From Dysgonomonas sp. Marseille-P4361 (GTDB lineage Bacteria; Bacteroidota; Bacteroidia; Bacteroidales; Dysgonomonadaceae): a stretch of 64,000 nt of DNA. Positions 53,491 to 63,535 of this stretch are shown here, one piece after another. The stretch is taken from the NCBI RefSeq assembly GCF_900343125.1, contig NZ_OPYL01000005.1, positions 177,330 through 241,329 of the forward strand. The letters run 5' to 3'. Under the pieces are notes generated by a model that had not been told where the DNA came from, made no database searches, and saw only the letters and a program-made list of their open reading frames with translations. Position numbers and translations under genes: made by a program. Each line of letters begins with the position of its first letter. Within the stretch, counting starts at the first letter, position 1.

Positions 53491-54315
53491 ATGAGGATAG
53501 GAGTGGAGATGGATGGAAGCTATTTGCGACTGGCTATTGTTGATGGTGGTCTGGTATATCGTAAAATAGTGGTGCCTACTAAAGCTAGTGAGCCAAAAGA
53601 AGTGATTATTGCTCACATGATCGAAATGATAAAGCAAATTTTTAATTCTAATATCCGCGGAATAGGTATTGGTCTTTCTGGTATTGTGAATAAGGATGAA
53701 GGTTTTTCAAAAAAATCTATCAATATATCACATTGGGAAGATGTTCCGATAAAAGACATTCTTGAAAAGGAATTCAACGTTCCGGTATTTGTGAATAATG
53801 ACTGTAATTGTTTCGCTTTTGGGGAACGTTATTATGGACAAGGTACAATGTATAAAGATATTGTAAGTCTAACCCTGAGTTTAGGTGTTGGAGCCGGTGT
53901 CATTATTAATAATGAACTGTATTATGGCAATAGCGCAGGGGCAGGAGAAATCGGTTTTCTTAGCTATCTTGATGCCAATTATGAGTACTATTGCGGGCAG
54001 CGATTCTTTATTCGGAATAATACTACAGGGCAGGAAGCATATAGTCTGGCGATGCAAGGTGATACACGCATGATAGCTTTGTGGAAAGAAATAGGTGGTC
54101 ATATAGGAAACTTGATTAATACTGTATTATTTACTTATGACCCTCAGGCTATTATTCTTGGAGGAGATTTGGCTGTCGGTTACGAGTTTTTCAAGGAGTC
54201 TATGTATAATAATATAGCACAATTTCCATTTAAGGATACTTTGGCTAGAGTGAAGATAACATTGAGTCAAAAAGAAGATGTAACCTTGATTGGGGCGGCA
54301 TCGTTAGTCGTCTGA
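53491..54315 (+). CDS. ROK family sugar kinase-like protein
   Basis: A 274-residue ROK protein with the sugar-kinase fold. The phosphate motif is MRIGVEMDGSYLRLAIVDGG, GIGIGLSGIVN follows, and VFVNNDCNCFAFGERYYG carries the catalytic Asp. SLGVGAGVIINNELYYGNSAGAGEIGF is the ROK core. The usual zinc motif after it (GHxxG with three cysteines) is missing; the region reads FLSYLDANYEYYCGQRF. No DNA-binding domain is present, so it is a kinase-type, not a repressor. Context with two NagB-type genes suggests an amino sugar such as N-acetylglucosamine or mannosamine as substrate. Confidence 0.85.
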   Translation: MRIGVEMDGSYLRLAIVDGGLVYRKIVVPTKASEPKEVIIAHMIEMIKQIFNSNIRGIGIGLSGIVNKDEGFSKKSINISHWEDVPIKDILEKEFNVPVFVNNDCNCFAFGERYYGQGTMYKDIVSLTLSLGVGAGVIINNELYYGNSAGAGEIGFLSYLDANYEYYCGQRFFIRNNTTGQEAYSLAMQGDTRMIALWKEIGGHIGNLINTVLFTYDPQAIILGGDLAVGYEFFKESMYNNIAQFPFKDTLARVKITLSQKEDVTLIGAASLVV

Positions 54316-54363
54316 TAATAATTGATAAATAAAAAACTAAATACTTTTAAAAAACTCTTTAAT

Positions 54364-56352
54364 ATGAGACTAGATTTAAGTTCCCAGATTGTATTGGATA
54401 GGGTTCCACAGCGGTACTACCATCCTGAAAATGAATTTGAGCTATCTGCATTGAGTCGTTATGAGAAAATTACGACAAATGCTTATGAGTCTTCTGTCGA
54501 AGCTTCGTTGTTTCTTGCAAACAAATTGGCAGATAAAATAAGAAAAAAACAAAAAGAAGGAGCTTCTTTCGTTCTAGGATTGCCTGGAGGCCATTCACCT
54601 CAGACAATCTATCAAGAGTTAATCCGATTGCATAAAGAGGAAGGGTTAAGTTTCAAAAATGTGATTGTATTCAATATTTATGAGTTTTACCCACTAGCTA
54701 CTCAAACAAATAGTAATCTTCAATTACTAAAAGATTCTTTACTTGATCATATAGATATTGACCCTAAAAATATATATTCTCCTGATGGATTTATTCCTAA
54801 AGAGGAAATATTGAACTACTGCAAAGAATATGAGCTAACAATAGAAAAAGTAGGAGGTATAGATTTTCTTCTTCTTGGACTTGGTAGAGGAGGAAATATT
54901 GGGCTGAATATAGCAGGATCTAGTATGAGTTCTCAGACTCGTTTAGTCTTATTAGATGTACAGTCGAAAAAAGAAGCAGTAAATACATTCGGGTCTATTG
55001 ATTTAGTCCCTCCAAGTGCAGTGACAATAGGACTGTCTACTATAATGAGAGCCAAAGAAATTGCTCTGATTGCATGGGGTGAAGATAAAGCGCCAAGTGT
55101 GAGAGATGTTGTGGAAGGTGTTATTACAGATGCTGTTCCTGCTTCTTGTTTACAGGCTCATCCAAATGCAAGTGTGCATATTGACCTGAATGCCGCCTAT
55201 GAGTTGACACGTATCAGTCATCCTTGGTTAGTAACGAGCTGTGATTGGACAAATAAATTGACGCGTAGAGCGTTAGTTTGGTTGTGCTTCAAAGTGAATA
55301 AGCCAATATTGAAATTGACAAATAAGGATTATCAAGATAATGGACTTGAAGAGCTTTTGGCTATTTATGGTTCTGCATACAATGCTAATATTAAGATTTT
55401 TAATGATCTTCAACATACCATTACTGGGTGGCCGGGAGGAAAACCAAATGCAGATGATACGAATCGTCCCGAAAGAGCTACTCCATTTCCTAAAAAAGTG
55501 ATTATCTTCAGTCCTCATCCGGATGATGATGTTATCTCTATGGGGGGGACTTTCAGAAGATTGGTTGACCAAAAACATGATGTGCATGTTGCATATCAAA
55601 CCTCAGGAAATATTGCAGTAGGTGATGAGGAAGTAATACGCTATACAGCTTTGCTTGAAGATGTTCGTGCAAAATATGATCCAAATAACGAGGTGTTGAA
55701 AAAGAAATATGCTGAAATATTACAGTTCTTGTTGAAGGATAAAAAAGATGGCGATGTAGATACTCCGGATGTGCTGTTTATGAAAGGGCATATTCGCCGT
55801 CAAGAGGCTACAACGGCTTGTCGTTATGTAGGAATGGATACAAATAATGTAAGATTCCTTGATCTTCCATTCTACGAAACAGGGCGAGTAAAAAAGAATC
55901 CTATTTCGGAGGTAGATGTAGAGATTGTAAAAGAATATCTTGACTCGGTGAGACCGCATCAAGTTTTTGTCGCAGGAGACTTGGCAGACCCTCATGGTAC
56001 ACATAAAGTTTGTCTGGATGCAATTCTGGCAGCTGTAGACGAACTTAAAAACGAAGGAGCAGAATGGTTGAAAAACTGCCGTTTCTGGATGTATCGTGGC
56101 GCATGGGCTGAATGGGAAATAGACCATATAGAAATGGCTGTGCCTATTTCTCCTGAAGAATTAAGATCTAAACGAAATTCTATATTGAAACATCAGTCTC
56201 AAATGGAGAGTGCCCCATTCTTAGGAAACGACGAGCGCCTGTTCTGGCAGCGTTCTGAAGACAGGAATAAGGGGACAGCAGAACTGTATAGAAAACTAGG
56301 ATTGGCATCATACGAAGCTATCGAGGCATTTGTAGAATATCATCCTTTGTAA
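54364..56352 (+). CDS. NagB-like domain fused to a PIG-L/LmbE deacetylase
   Basis: The ATG at 54364 (MRLDLSSQ) gives 662 residues; the TTG 42 bases upstream is less likely. Residues 40-330 form a glucosamine-6-phosphate deaminase-like domain, and 370-662 a PIG-L/LmbE zinc deacetylase with SPHPDDDVISMGGTF and AGDLADPHGTHKVC. Compared with the intact NagB next door, the deaminase residues are replaced: Asp72 by Tyr106, His143 by Asn178 and Glu148 by Ile183. The N-terminal domain is probably a sugar-phosphate-binding or regulatory part, and the LmbE part an N-acetyl amino-sugar deacetylase. Close relatives in Bacteroides are usually annotated as NagB. Confidence 0.87.
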   Translation: MRLDLSSQIVLDRVPQRYYHPENEFELSALSRYEKITTNAYESSVEASLFLANKLADKIRKKQKEGASFVLGLPGGHSPQTIYQELIRLHKEEGLSFKNVIVFNIYEFYPLATQTNSNLQLLKDSLLDHIDIDPKNIYSPDGFIPKEEILNYCKEYELTIEKVGGIDFLLLGLGRGGNIGLNIAGSSMSSQTRLVLLDVQSKKEAVNTFGSIDLVPPSAVTIGLSTIMRAKEIALIAWGEDKAPSVRDVVEGVITDAVPASCLQAHPNASVHIDLNAAYELTRISHPWLVTSCDWTNKLTRRALVWLCFKVNKPILKLTNKDYQDNGLEELLAIYGSAYNANIKIFNDLQHTITGWPGGKPNADDTNRPERATPFPKKVIIFSPHPDDDVISMGGTFRRLVDQKHDVHVAYQTSGNIAVGDEEVIRYTALLEDVRAKYDPNNEVLKKKYAEILQFLLKDKKDGDVDTPDVLFMKGHIRRQEATTACRYVGMDTNNVRFLDLPFYETGRVKKNPISEVDVEIVKEYLDSVRPHQVFVAGDLADPHGTHKVCLDAILAAVDELKNEGAEWLKNCRFWMYRGAWAEWEIDHIEMAVPISPEELRSKRNSILKHQSQMESAPFLGNDERLFWQRSEDRNKGTAELYRKLGLASYEAIEAFVEYHPL

Positions 56353-56370
56353 TTATAGAGAATTTTAATT

Positions 56371-56413
56371 AGTAAACCTTTCGAAAGTAATGATTACCTT
56401 TGAAAGGTTTACT
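56371..56413 (+). terminator. Hairpin between the NagB-LmbE fusion and nagB
   Basis: Perfect 12-base arms AGTAAACCTTTC / GAAAGGTTTACT with a 19-base loop, followed by TTGTTTTTTT. It lies 18 bases after the stop; nagB may therefore have separate or attenuated expression. Confidence 0.75.
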
Positions 56414-56448
56414 TTGTTTTTTTGAAAACTAACTTATAAAACAATATT

Positions 56449-57246
56449 ATGAGATTAATTATTCAACCAGATTATGGTTCTTTGTCGCAATGGGCTGCAA
56501 ACTATGTAGTGTCTAAGATTAATGCTGCAAATCCAACAAAAGAAAAACCTTTTGTGCTAGGATTGCCTACAGGTTCTTCTCCTCTAGGAATGTACAAGGC
56601 TTTAATTAAGCACTATGAAGAAAAACGTGTGTCTTTCAAGAATGTAGTAACATTCAATATGGATGAATATGTAGGGTTGCCGAAAGATCACCCTCAAAGC
56701 TACCATTCTTTTATGTGGAATAACTTCTTTAGTCATGTTGATATTGATGCGGCTAATGTGAATCTTTTGGATGGAAATGCTTCTGATCTAGATGCCGAGT
56801 GTGCAGCATATGAGGCTAAAATGAAAGCTTTGGGTGGTGTTGATCTGTTTCTGGGAGGTATTGGACCTGATGGACATATTGCTTTTAATGAGCCGGGATC
56901 ATCTCTATCTTCTCGTACTCGTATCAAGACTTTGACTCAGGATACTATAATAGCAAATTCCCGCTTTTTTGATAATGATGTAACAAAGGTGCCTAAAACT
57001 TCGGTAACAGTAGGTGTTGGTACTATATTAGACGCAAAAGAAGTTCTTATTATGGTGAATGGTCATAATAAAGCGCGTGCTTTAGCTCAGGCTGTAGAAG
57101 GTGCAGTAAACCAAATGTGGACTATTACGGCTCTTCAGCTGCATCCAAAAGGAATTATCGTTTGTGATGAAGCGGCTACTGATGACTTGAAAGTAGGAAC
57201 TTACAAGTATTTTAAGGATATAGAGAAAGATAATCTAGCAGTATAA
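56449..57246 (+). CDS. nagB: Glucosamine-6-phosphate deaminase
   Basis: A 265-residue enzyme converting glucosamine 6-phosphate to fructose 6-phosphate and ammonia. All key residues are in place: Asp72 in [10 protein letters not shown], His143 and Glu148 in [14 protein letters not shown], and the phosphate loop [13 protein letters not shown]. Length and numbering match Escherichia coli NagB closely. With the ROK protein and the LmbE fusion upstream it forms an amino-sugar catabolic cluster. It ends before a bidirectional hairpin facing the LtaS-like gene. Confidence 0.95.
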   Translation: MRLIIQPDYGSLSQWAANYVVSKINAANPTKEKPFVLGLPTGSSPLGMYKALIKHYEEKRVSFKNVVTFNMDEYVGLPKDHPQSYHSFMWNNFFSHVDIDAANVNLLDGNASDLDAECAAYEAKMKALGGVDLFLGGIGPDGHIAFNEPGSSLSSRTRIKTLTQDTIIANSRFFDNDVTKVPKTSVTVGVGTILDAKEVLIMVNGHNKARALAQAVEGAVNQMWTITALQLHPKGIIVCDEAATDDLKVGTYKYFKDIEKDNLAV

Positions 57247-57266
57247 GCGTTGTCTTTATAAGATAG

Positions 57267-57299
57267 AAGCGGAAGATGTTTTAAATACATCTTTCGCTT
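57267..57299. terminator. Bidirectional terminator between nagB and the LtaS-like gene
   Basis: Thirteen-base arms AAGCGGAAGATGT / ACATCTTTCGCTT with one G-U pair, a 7-base loop and TTTTTATT on the plus strand. It begins 21 bases after the nagB stop and lies just past the convergent gene's stop at 57302. Confidence 0.75.
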
Positions 57300-57301
57300 T
57301 T

Positions 57302-59317
57302 TTATTCATTCTTTATAGACGACTGGGGTGGTGTCTTTCTTCTGCTAAGATCGTTGTTTAATAGGTAGTTCGCGACTTTAACAGATGCAGAAGCATAGTT
57401 TCTGAGACTGTCAAATAAAATAGGGTATTCCTCTAATATGTTATTGGAATTCAGATTCTTATAATCGTATAAAAATTCTTGTCTCGAAATAGTGTTGTAA
57501 CAATACAAAAATTGCTTATTAATGCAGCCTAGTTTGTCATCATTTGAAAATACTGCATAAGGTCGCTTTTCTTTGAGAAGATCAATACCTAAAGAATTGT
57601 TTTCATATTCGATATTAAGAAGCCCCATAATAGTAGGAAATATATCAGCTTGTGTCCCCATTTCCGATATAGTTTGAGCCTTGTCTTCAAAAAGATATGA
57701 GTAAATCAACATAGGAACATGATTGAGAGAAAGAGGCATTTCGAATGGTTGACTACCCTCTAGTCGCCCATGATCACCAACAAAAACAAAAATAGTATTC
57801 TTGAACCAGTCAGTTTTTTTTGCATTTTCTATAAATTGCTTGATAGAATAATCTGCAAAGTAAACAGCTCTTTCTGTATCTTTTTTACTGATATGCATAA
57901 ATTCTTCAGGAACATAATATTCCGGATGATTACTGATTGTCATAATGGTGCCAAAAAATAGTTGCCCTTTTTCTTTGTTAAAGATACTTGTAGCATACTC
58001 AAATAGATAGTCGTCAGGGACACCCCATGAAGTAATAATTTCCGATTCAGGATAATTCTCTATCGAATGAATTTGATCAATGCTATACCCATTCTTATAT
58101 AAAAACATATCCATGTTATTGTATGATTTGTTGTGCGAGATAAAGAAAGAAAGGTCATATCCTTTATCTTTTAATACAACAGGTAGCCCCTCGCATCTAG
58201 GCGAACTCCCTTGTCCGCTGGCAGCACGATCTTCCATTATGACTTTGTCAAAGTAAGAAGGAAAACCATATAATGTGGAAAATATGCCTTGATTGGTATG
58301 CGTAGCTACTGAATAAAAGCTGTCAAAATAGTAAGACTGATTCTTTAATTGGTTTAAAAAAGGTGTAAGATGTGGTGTTTCTGTTAAGTAATAAGATGAC
58401 ATTGACTCCATCAGTACTATAACTACATTTGCTCTTAGAGGATTTCCTTCTGTTTTTATAAATCTTGAAATAGGAGACACAGACTGATTATATTCATTTG
58501 TTTTAAAATCAGCTTTGAGTATGGCAAGAGCCTTGTCTAGAGAAGGTGCGAATTCTATTTCTTTATCTTTGAATTCAGGTATAGTTAAGCTTAATATGTA
58601 GTTGTATATGGTGTTCGTTGATAATGCATTGGCGAAAGAGCTGGGGCTTAGGTAAGTAGTCCATTCTTGAACAGGTTGCATTAATCCATGTTTTTTTCGT
58701 ACACCCATAAAGCATAATAAAGCAAATACCAGAAATAGAGATGTGTATTTAATCGTTTTTATAGTATTGTTCTTTTCTGTAACGGTCTTGTATTTTACCC
58801 ATGCCTTTGAAAATAGGATTGTAAGAAATGCGAAAAGAAGAATGATGATAATATAGAATATATAATATTTGTAATAGCCGACCTCCTTTATAATCATATT
58901 ATACCCTTCGGTATCGAATTTTAGCCACTCACTAACAGATGTATCAATATGTTTATAGAAGTAATTAAAATATGGAATATCAGCAACTGAAACACCAAAA
59001 AGAAATATGTAAGAGAGGATAAAGAAGGTATTGTAAATATACTGAATGATTTTTCTTGATGTGTCAATGAAAAAACAAATTATACCAGAAACCAATATAG
59101 GGATAACGGAAATGAAGCTAACTACTATATTATCAATAAAAAAACCTAGAGAGAATGCATCTACAATATATTCACGATTGACATTCTCTATATTTTGTAA
59201 ATTTGTAATTAGAAGACCAACTCTGATGATAAAGAATAAGAAAAGTGCAAGTATATGTACTTTGAAAATATAAAAAATTAGGGGATATAGTCTCGTGAAG
59301 TATTTCTCTAATATCAT
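57302..59317 (-). CDS. LTA synthase family phosphoglycerol transferase-like protein
   Basis: A 671-residue inner-membrane protein with five predicted N-terminal helices (to about residue 215) and a periplasmic sulfatase/alkaline-phosphatase-fold domain. Metal-site and catalytic blocks are VVIVLMESMSSYYL, ATHTNQGIFSTLYG (Thr341 is the likely nucleophile), GTIMTISNHPEYY and VFVGDHGR. In Gram-positives such enzymes make lipoteichoic acid; in Gram-negatives they add phosphoglycerol or phosphoethanolamine to glycans or lipids. The acceptor is unknown here. It follows the FISUMP-type gene by 68 bases on the same strand. Confidence 0.88.
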   Translation of the reverse strand: MILEKYFTRLYPLIFYIFKVHILALFLFFIIRVGLLITNLQNIENVNREYIVDAFSLGFFIDNIVVSFISVIPILVSGIICFFIDTSRKIIQYIYNTFFILSYIFLFGVSVADIPYFNYFYKHIDTSVSEWLKFDTEGYNMIIKEVGYYKYYIFYIIIILLFAFLTILFSKAWVKYKTVTEKNNTIKTIKYTSLFLVFALLCFMGVRKKHGLMQPVQEWTTYLSPSSFANALSTNTIYNYILSLTIPEFKDKEIEFAPSLDKALAILKADFKTNEYNQSVSPISRFIKTEGNPLRANVVIVLMESMSSYYLTETPHLTPFLNQLKNQSYYFDSFYSVATHTNQGIFSTLYGFPSYFDKVIMEDRAASGQGSSPRCEGLPVVLKDKGYDLSFFISHNKSYNNMDMFLYKNGYSIDQIHSIENYPESEIITSWGVPDDYLFEYATSIFNKEKGQLFFGTIMTISNHPEYYVPEEFMHISKKDTERAVYFADYSIKQFIENAKKTDWFKNTIFVFVGDHGRLEGSQPFEMPLSLNHVPMLIYSYLFEDKAQTISEMGTQADIFPTIMGLLNIEYENNSLGIDLLKEKRPYAVFSNDDKLGCINKQFLYCYNTISRQEFLYDYKNLNSNNILEEYPILFDSLRNYASASVKVANYLLNNDLSRRKTPPQSSIKNE

Positions 59318-59385
59318 TGGATGTTAATTTGAAAAAGAAGTTTTTATAAAAATGAGTAGATGTGATTTAATTTCTGAAATCCATT

Positions 59386-60486
59386 TTATTCATTCTTTTT
59401 ACAACGAACAGAATAGTATCTGTTAATATGTCCATTGTTATTGTGGATAGAGGTATTTAGAAAAACTCTATTCCTTCCATTTTCAGAAGAAGGTGCATAA
59501 GCAACCCAAAAACCAGCTTTTGTTCCATATTCATCAGTTACTTCATAAATGCCATTCCCATTTGTATCTTTCATAACACCAACCATACGGACAGCAAATC
59601 CTCCGTCTGAAGCTTTAAGGCTGACACCATTTATATTATCGCTTCTGTTAGGCATAGGGCAAGGATCTATTAGACCAGGACGAAAATTATCGCCATATTG
59701 TTGATTAGTACTTGTTGATAATGCGGGTTGAGTTACACCTTTATCTGCGTAATTGTAGTCAAGTGTAGTGTATTTAGTGGTGTTGTTAATGATTTCAGTT
59801 TCTAGTTCGTACCATTCTTGTGTTGATGGTACATGCCAGCCATTTGGACAAATGCCCTGAATGTAAATGTTTGTATTGTTTATATCGGTATCGCTCCTCC
59901 CATTTGTGGCTGTTTTGAAATCGTAGAAGACTCCCATCCAGGGATAATCTTTTGTTAATTGAGGGTCATTGTTTGGGTATCTGATCTTAATATTGTTATA
60001 TAATGGCTCATCTGCTTTGTCTCTTATAGGGTCATATGTCTTTGCTGCGAGATTCTGTGTCATCCAAATACCGGCGTTTCCAAACCTACGAGCAAAAAAA
60101 GTATTTCCTTCTTGATCTTCAAAAGAAAGGATTTCAGGGTTGTTTCGTTGAATTAAGAATAACCATTGATTCCCATCCCAACTATAAGGGCCAGCTCCTT
60201 CCGAAAAGCAATTGTTGATATTGTAAACAATGAGACCAATATGTTTTGGATCTTTTGTCGTTTTTGAATACCCGGATGCAAACATAGGAAATAGATTGTA
60301 TTCACTAACAAGGTTTACTCTAGGTAGTTGTAGACCTTTTGAAGAATTTGCTCCAATTGTATTCTCTTGTTTCAGGTCTAGTATTGCTCCTTGATTAGGA
60401 TGAAAATCGGATCCTATAGTTACTTGTCCTTTTATATTTAAGGAAAGAATAACAAAAAGGCTAGCTATGGATAAACTCTTAATCAT
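59386..60486 (-). CDS. Secreted FISUMP (Fibrobacter succinogenes major paralogous) domain protein
   Basis: A 366-residue secreted protein; the signal peptide ends LNIKGQ. After a short Bacteroidetes start (VTIGSDFHPNQGAILDL), the C-terminal two thirds match the FISUMP domain: RFGNAGIWMTQNLAAKTYD, GICPNGWHVPSTQEWYELE and a closing RYYSVRCKKN. The domain is common in secreted Bacteroidetes proteins and has no known activity. GICPNGWHVPS with nearby cysteines suggests a disulfide-stabilised fold. It lies upstream of the LtaS-like gene on the same strand. Confidence 0.82.
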   Translation of the reverse strand: MIKSLSIASLFVILSLNIKGQVTIGSDFHPNQGAILDLKQENTIGANSSKGLQLPRVNLVSEYNLFPMFASGYSKTTKDPKHIGLIVYNINNCFSEGAGPYSWDGNQWLFLIQRNNPEILSFEDQEGNTFFARRFGNAGIWMTQNLAAKTYDPIRDKADEPLYNNIKIRYPNNDPQLTKDYPWMGVFYDFKTATNGRSDTDINNTNIYIQGICPNGWHVPSTQEWYELETEIINNTTKYTTLDYNYADKGVTQPALSTSTNQQYGDNFRPGLIDPCPMPNRSDNINGVSLKASDGGFAVRMVGVMKDTNGNGIYEVTDEYGTKAGFWVAYAPSSENGRNRVFLNTSIHNNNGHINRYYSVRCKKNE

Positions 60487-60621
60487 AATTAAAAAGTAAA
60501 GTTTATGTTTTAGTCTGTCATCAGTTTAAAGAATCTCTTTAATCAGAATTGCAAAGAAAAAGAAATTAATGAAGCAATGCAATGTAAACAAATAAGATAC
60601 TTCTATAAAAAAGTCAATATA

Positions 60622-62679
60622 CTACTTTTCAACTCTGATTCTTGCATCAACAGCAATAACATCCTTTTCGTTTGCCAGCAAAGGATTAATATCCATTTCT
60701 TTGATCTCAGGCGTGAATCGTAGCATGACAGACAGCCTTACTATTATTTCTGTAAATAGTTTTTCATTAAGCCCTTTCTGACCTCTTGTTCCTTGTATGA
60801 TCTTATAAGATTTTAGAGATCGTATCATCGAAGTTGCCTCATTAAAGCTCAAAGGTGCTAATCCGGAAGCTACATCTTTTAATACTTCTACAAATATTCC
60901 TCCCAAACCGCATAGTATAATGTGTCCAAATCCCGGCTCATATTTGGCTCCAATGAATAGCTCTTGTCCCGAAAGCATAGGTTGGATCATTACCTCTGTT
61001 GTTTCCGGTATATTCATCAATCGTTCAAACTCTAGGCTTAAATGTTCATCTGATCGAATGTTTAAAACGACACCTCCCACATCCGATTTGTGGATGGGAC
61101 CTACACATTTGGCTACAACAGGATATCCAGTTTTCTTCGCAAATTGGAGAACTTCTTGTTTGTCGTTTGTAACTAGTTCTTGTACCTGGGGAATGCCAGC
61201 TGCTTCAAAAAGCATTCTTATGGTATCACTGTCTATATATCCATCTTTAGTTTTGTCAATAATAGACCGTACACGAGGGATGTCAACAGGTATGTCTTCT
61301 ATCTTGCCTAGTGATGGCGGTGTCCAAGCTGAAACCTTCGACAAGGCATTGGCTAGAGCAAATTCATCAGTAAAGTTCACATGTCCCTGTTTGACAAAGT
61401 CATCCATTTCTTTTATGGCTGAAATAACAGAAGGTAGTATAGGATAAATTGGCAATTTGCTCGTTTTTATTTTTTTATCCAGCATATCGTAAGCCTCTGC
61501 AACATTGCTAACACCCGGATTTCCATATATGACAGCTATTCCATTGATTTCTTTAAAATGCTTTTCACAAAAATCGATACAAAAAGCCATATGCTCTCCT
61601 GTTCCTGTACCAATTATATCAATAGGGTTAGATACTGCAGCGCCAGGTAATAAATGTTTTTTGAGCTCTGCGGCAAGCTCTTTGTTCATTTCAGGTACAT
61701 TGAGATTTCCTTCCGATAGTGCATCTGTCAGAATAACGGCAGGGCCTCCGGCTTGGGTGATAATTGCTAGGTTTCGCCCTTTCAGTTTTTTTAGCGATAA
61801 TACAGCTCCAACGTTAGCCAACTCTTCGCGTGAAAAACAGCGGATAATACCGGCTTTTCTGAAAAGAGCTTCTACGGCAGAATCAGAACTGGCGATAGCT
61901 CCCGTATGAGATGATGCAGCCCGGCTCCCCGAAGCTGAGCTTCCAGACTTGATGGCTGCTATTCGGCAACCTTTATTAATTAGAGAGGCTGAGGCATGTA
62001 GAAAACGATCAGGGTCTGTTATTTTTTCCAGATATAATAATTTAATCTTTGAACTTGTCTCAGGATCAAATTCCTGATCCATGTGTTCTAATATATCTTC
62101 TATTCCCACTTGAGCAGCATTACCTATCGACCATGCCGAATTGAATCTTAAACCTATTCGCATTGCGGACTCTATAATATATGTAATTGTTCCTCCCGAA
62201 CTGGAGATGATATCTACACCGTCAGTCGATAGATTAGGTACAGGTCTGGTGAATATGGATTGATGCTTTGTGTTGAAAAATCCTGAACAGTTTGGTCCTA
62301 TCATTATAACATCTGCTTGTTCAACTACCTTTGCAAGTTCCTTCTCCATTACGGCTCCTTCTTCCGACTCTTCACTAAAGCCTGCCGAGAATACGATAAA
62401 TGCTTTTACTCCTTTCTCTTTGGCAAGGAAGTCTACGGTGTCAATACATTGTTTTGCTGGTATAGATATAATAGCTAAATCTGTTTGAGGAATATCTTCA
62501 ATGCTTTTATATGCCTTTACTCCTTGGATTGTTCCGCCTCTAGAGTTTACAGCATATAACTCTTTGTTAAAAGAGCCGGTAATTAAATTGTGTAAAACAC
62601 TTCCTCCGGGTTTTAGTATATTGTCAGAAGCTCCTACTACAACAATGCTTCGTGGGTTTATTAATTTATCATATTTCAT
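60622..62679 (-). CDS. ADP-forming acyl-CoA synthetase (acetate-CoA ligase type), single-chain
   Basis: A 685-residue enzyme with both subunits fused: CoA-binding domain (1-130, VVVGASDNILKPGGSVL), succinyl-CoA-synthetase-like domains (140-440) with His258 in SSHTGAIASSD as the likely phospho-histidine, and a C-terminal ATP-grasp domain (about 470-685) with YPVVAKCVGPIHKSDVGGVVLN. It interconverts acyl-CoA plus ADP and phosphate with acid plus ATP, giving energy from acetate or similar acid production. The acyl group is not predictable. It lies 64 bases after the inositol-phosphatase-like gene on the same strand. Confidence 0.92.
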   Translation of the reverse strand: MKYDKLINPRSIVVVGASDNILKPGGSVLHNLITGSFNKELYAVNSRGGTIQGVKAYKSIEDIPQTDLAIISIPAKQCIDTVDFLAKEKGVKAFIVFSAGFSEESEEGAVMEKELAKVVEQADVIMIGPNCSGFFNTKHQSIFTRPVPNLSTDGVDIISSSGGTITYIIESAMRIGLRFNSAWSIGNAAQVGIEDILEHMDQEFDPETSSKIKLLYLEKITDPDRFLHASASLINKGCRIAAIKSGSSASGSRAASSHTGAIASSDSAVEALFRKAGIIRCFSREELANVGAVLSLKKLKGRNLAIITQAGGPAVILTDALSEGNLNVPEMNKELAAELKKHLLPGAAVSNPIDIIGTGTGEHMAFCIDFCEKHFKEINGIAVIYGNPGVSNVAEAYDMLDKKIKTSKLPIYPILPSVISAIKEMDDFVKQGHVNFTDEFALANALSKVSAWTPPSLGKIEDIPVDIPRVRSIIDKTKDGYIDSDTIRMLFEAAGIPQVQELVTNDKQEVLQFAKKTGYPVVAKCVGPIHKSDVGGVVLNIRSDEHLSLEFERLMNIPETTEVMIQPMLSGQELFIGAKYEPGFGHIILCGLGGIFVEVLKDVASGLAPLSFNEATSMIRSLKSYKIIQGTRGQKGLNEKLFTEIIVRLSVMLRFTPEIKEMDINPLLANEKDVIAVDARIRVEK

Positions 62680-62743
62680 AAAGTGGCTGTTTAAAAGTTG
62701 TAATATAAAGATAACGTTTCGTATAAACAGAACAATAGTTCTC

Positions 62744-63535
62744 TTAATTAAGTTTCTTTATGTTTAATATCTCCCTGAAGGGCTCATGAATTATCTTGTT
62801 TGTTGCAATAATATGATGTGTTTTAGATATGTTTTTGTCTCCATCAAAAGTAGAGACTTTCCCTCCGGCCTCTTTAACGATTATCGCTCCTGCCGAGAAA
62901 TCCCATGTTTTAATAAAGGCTTCAGCCCATCCATCGTATCTGCCTGCTGCAACATAGCATAACGAAATAGCAGCAGCTCCAGCTATTCGCAAACTTGAAA
63001 CTTTCCCATAGAGCTTGTCAAATACATTAAGTATAATTGGTTTGTATTCTTCGGCATTGTAAGGAAGGTCTAGTCCGATAAAAGCTTGATCCATATTGTT
63101 GTCCGATACCTCTATCTGTTTTCCGTTCAAAAAAGAACCTCCATCTTTCCAAGCATAGAAACATTCGTCTCTACATACTTCATATACAACACCCAATAAA
63201 ATATTCTCGTCTTGTGCTAAAGCGATGCTCACACAATAAGGAGCATGATTCTGAATAAAGTTAGTTGTGCCATCCAGAGGGTCTATTATCCAGTTTAATC
63301 CTGAATTTGATTGTTCTACAGTGCCTTCTTCTGTTATAAAACCAGCCTCAGGCAGTATAACTTTAAGTTCTTTTACAATCCTTTTTTCGGCTTCCTTGTC
63401 TACATACGAAACATAGTCGTGCGAATTCTTTTGTAAAACGTTTTCCTTTTTGAACCCTTTTCTTTCTATAATAAGGTATTCACCGGTTCTTTTTGCAATT
63501 TCACAGACGCGAGAAGTGATATCTTTTAAGTTCAT
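62744..63535 (-). CDS. Inositol monophosphatase family protein
   Basis: A 263-residue Mg2+-dependent phosphatase. The three metal motifs are present: FITEEGT, WIIDPLDGTTNF and WDFSAGAIIVKEAGG. The family hydrolyses inositol phosphates, fructose 1,6-bisphosphate or 3'-phosphoadenosine 5'-phosphate (CysQ); the exact substrate cannot be read from the motifs. Length is standard. Two overlapping -7-like boxes, TATATTTG (63576-63569) and TATCTTTG (63568-63561), lie just upstream. The acyl-CoA synthetase gene follows, possibly co-transcribed. Confidence 0.9.
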   Translation of the reverse strand: MNLKDITSRVCEIAKRTGEYLIIERKGFKKENVLQKNSHDYVSYVDKEAEKRIVKELKVILPEAGFITEEGTVEQSNSGLNWIIDPLDGTTNFIQNHAPYCVSIALAQDENILLGVVYEVCRDECFYAWKDGGSFLNGKQIEVSDNNMDQAFIGLDLPYNAEEYKPIILNVFDKLYGKVSSLRIAGAAAISLCYVAAGRYDGWAEAFIKTWDFSAGAIIVKEAGGKVSTFDGDKNISKTHHIIATNKIIHEPFREILNIKKLN

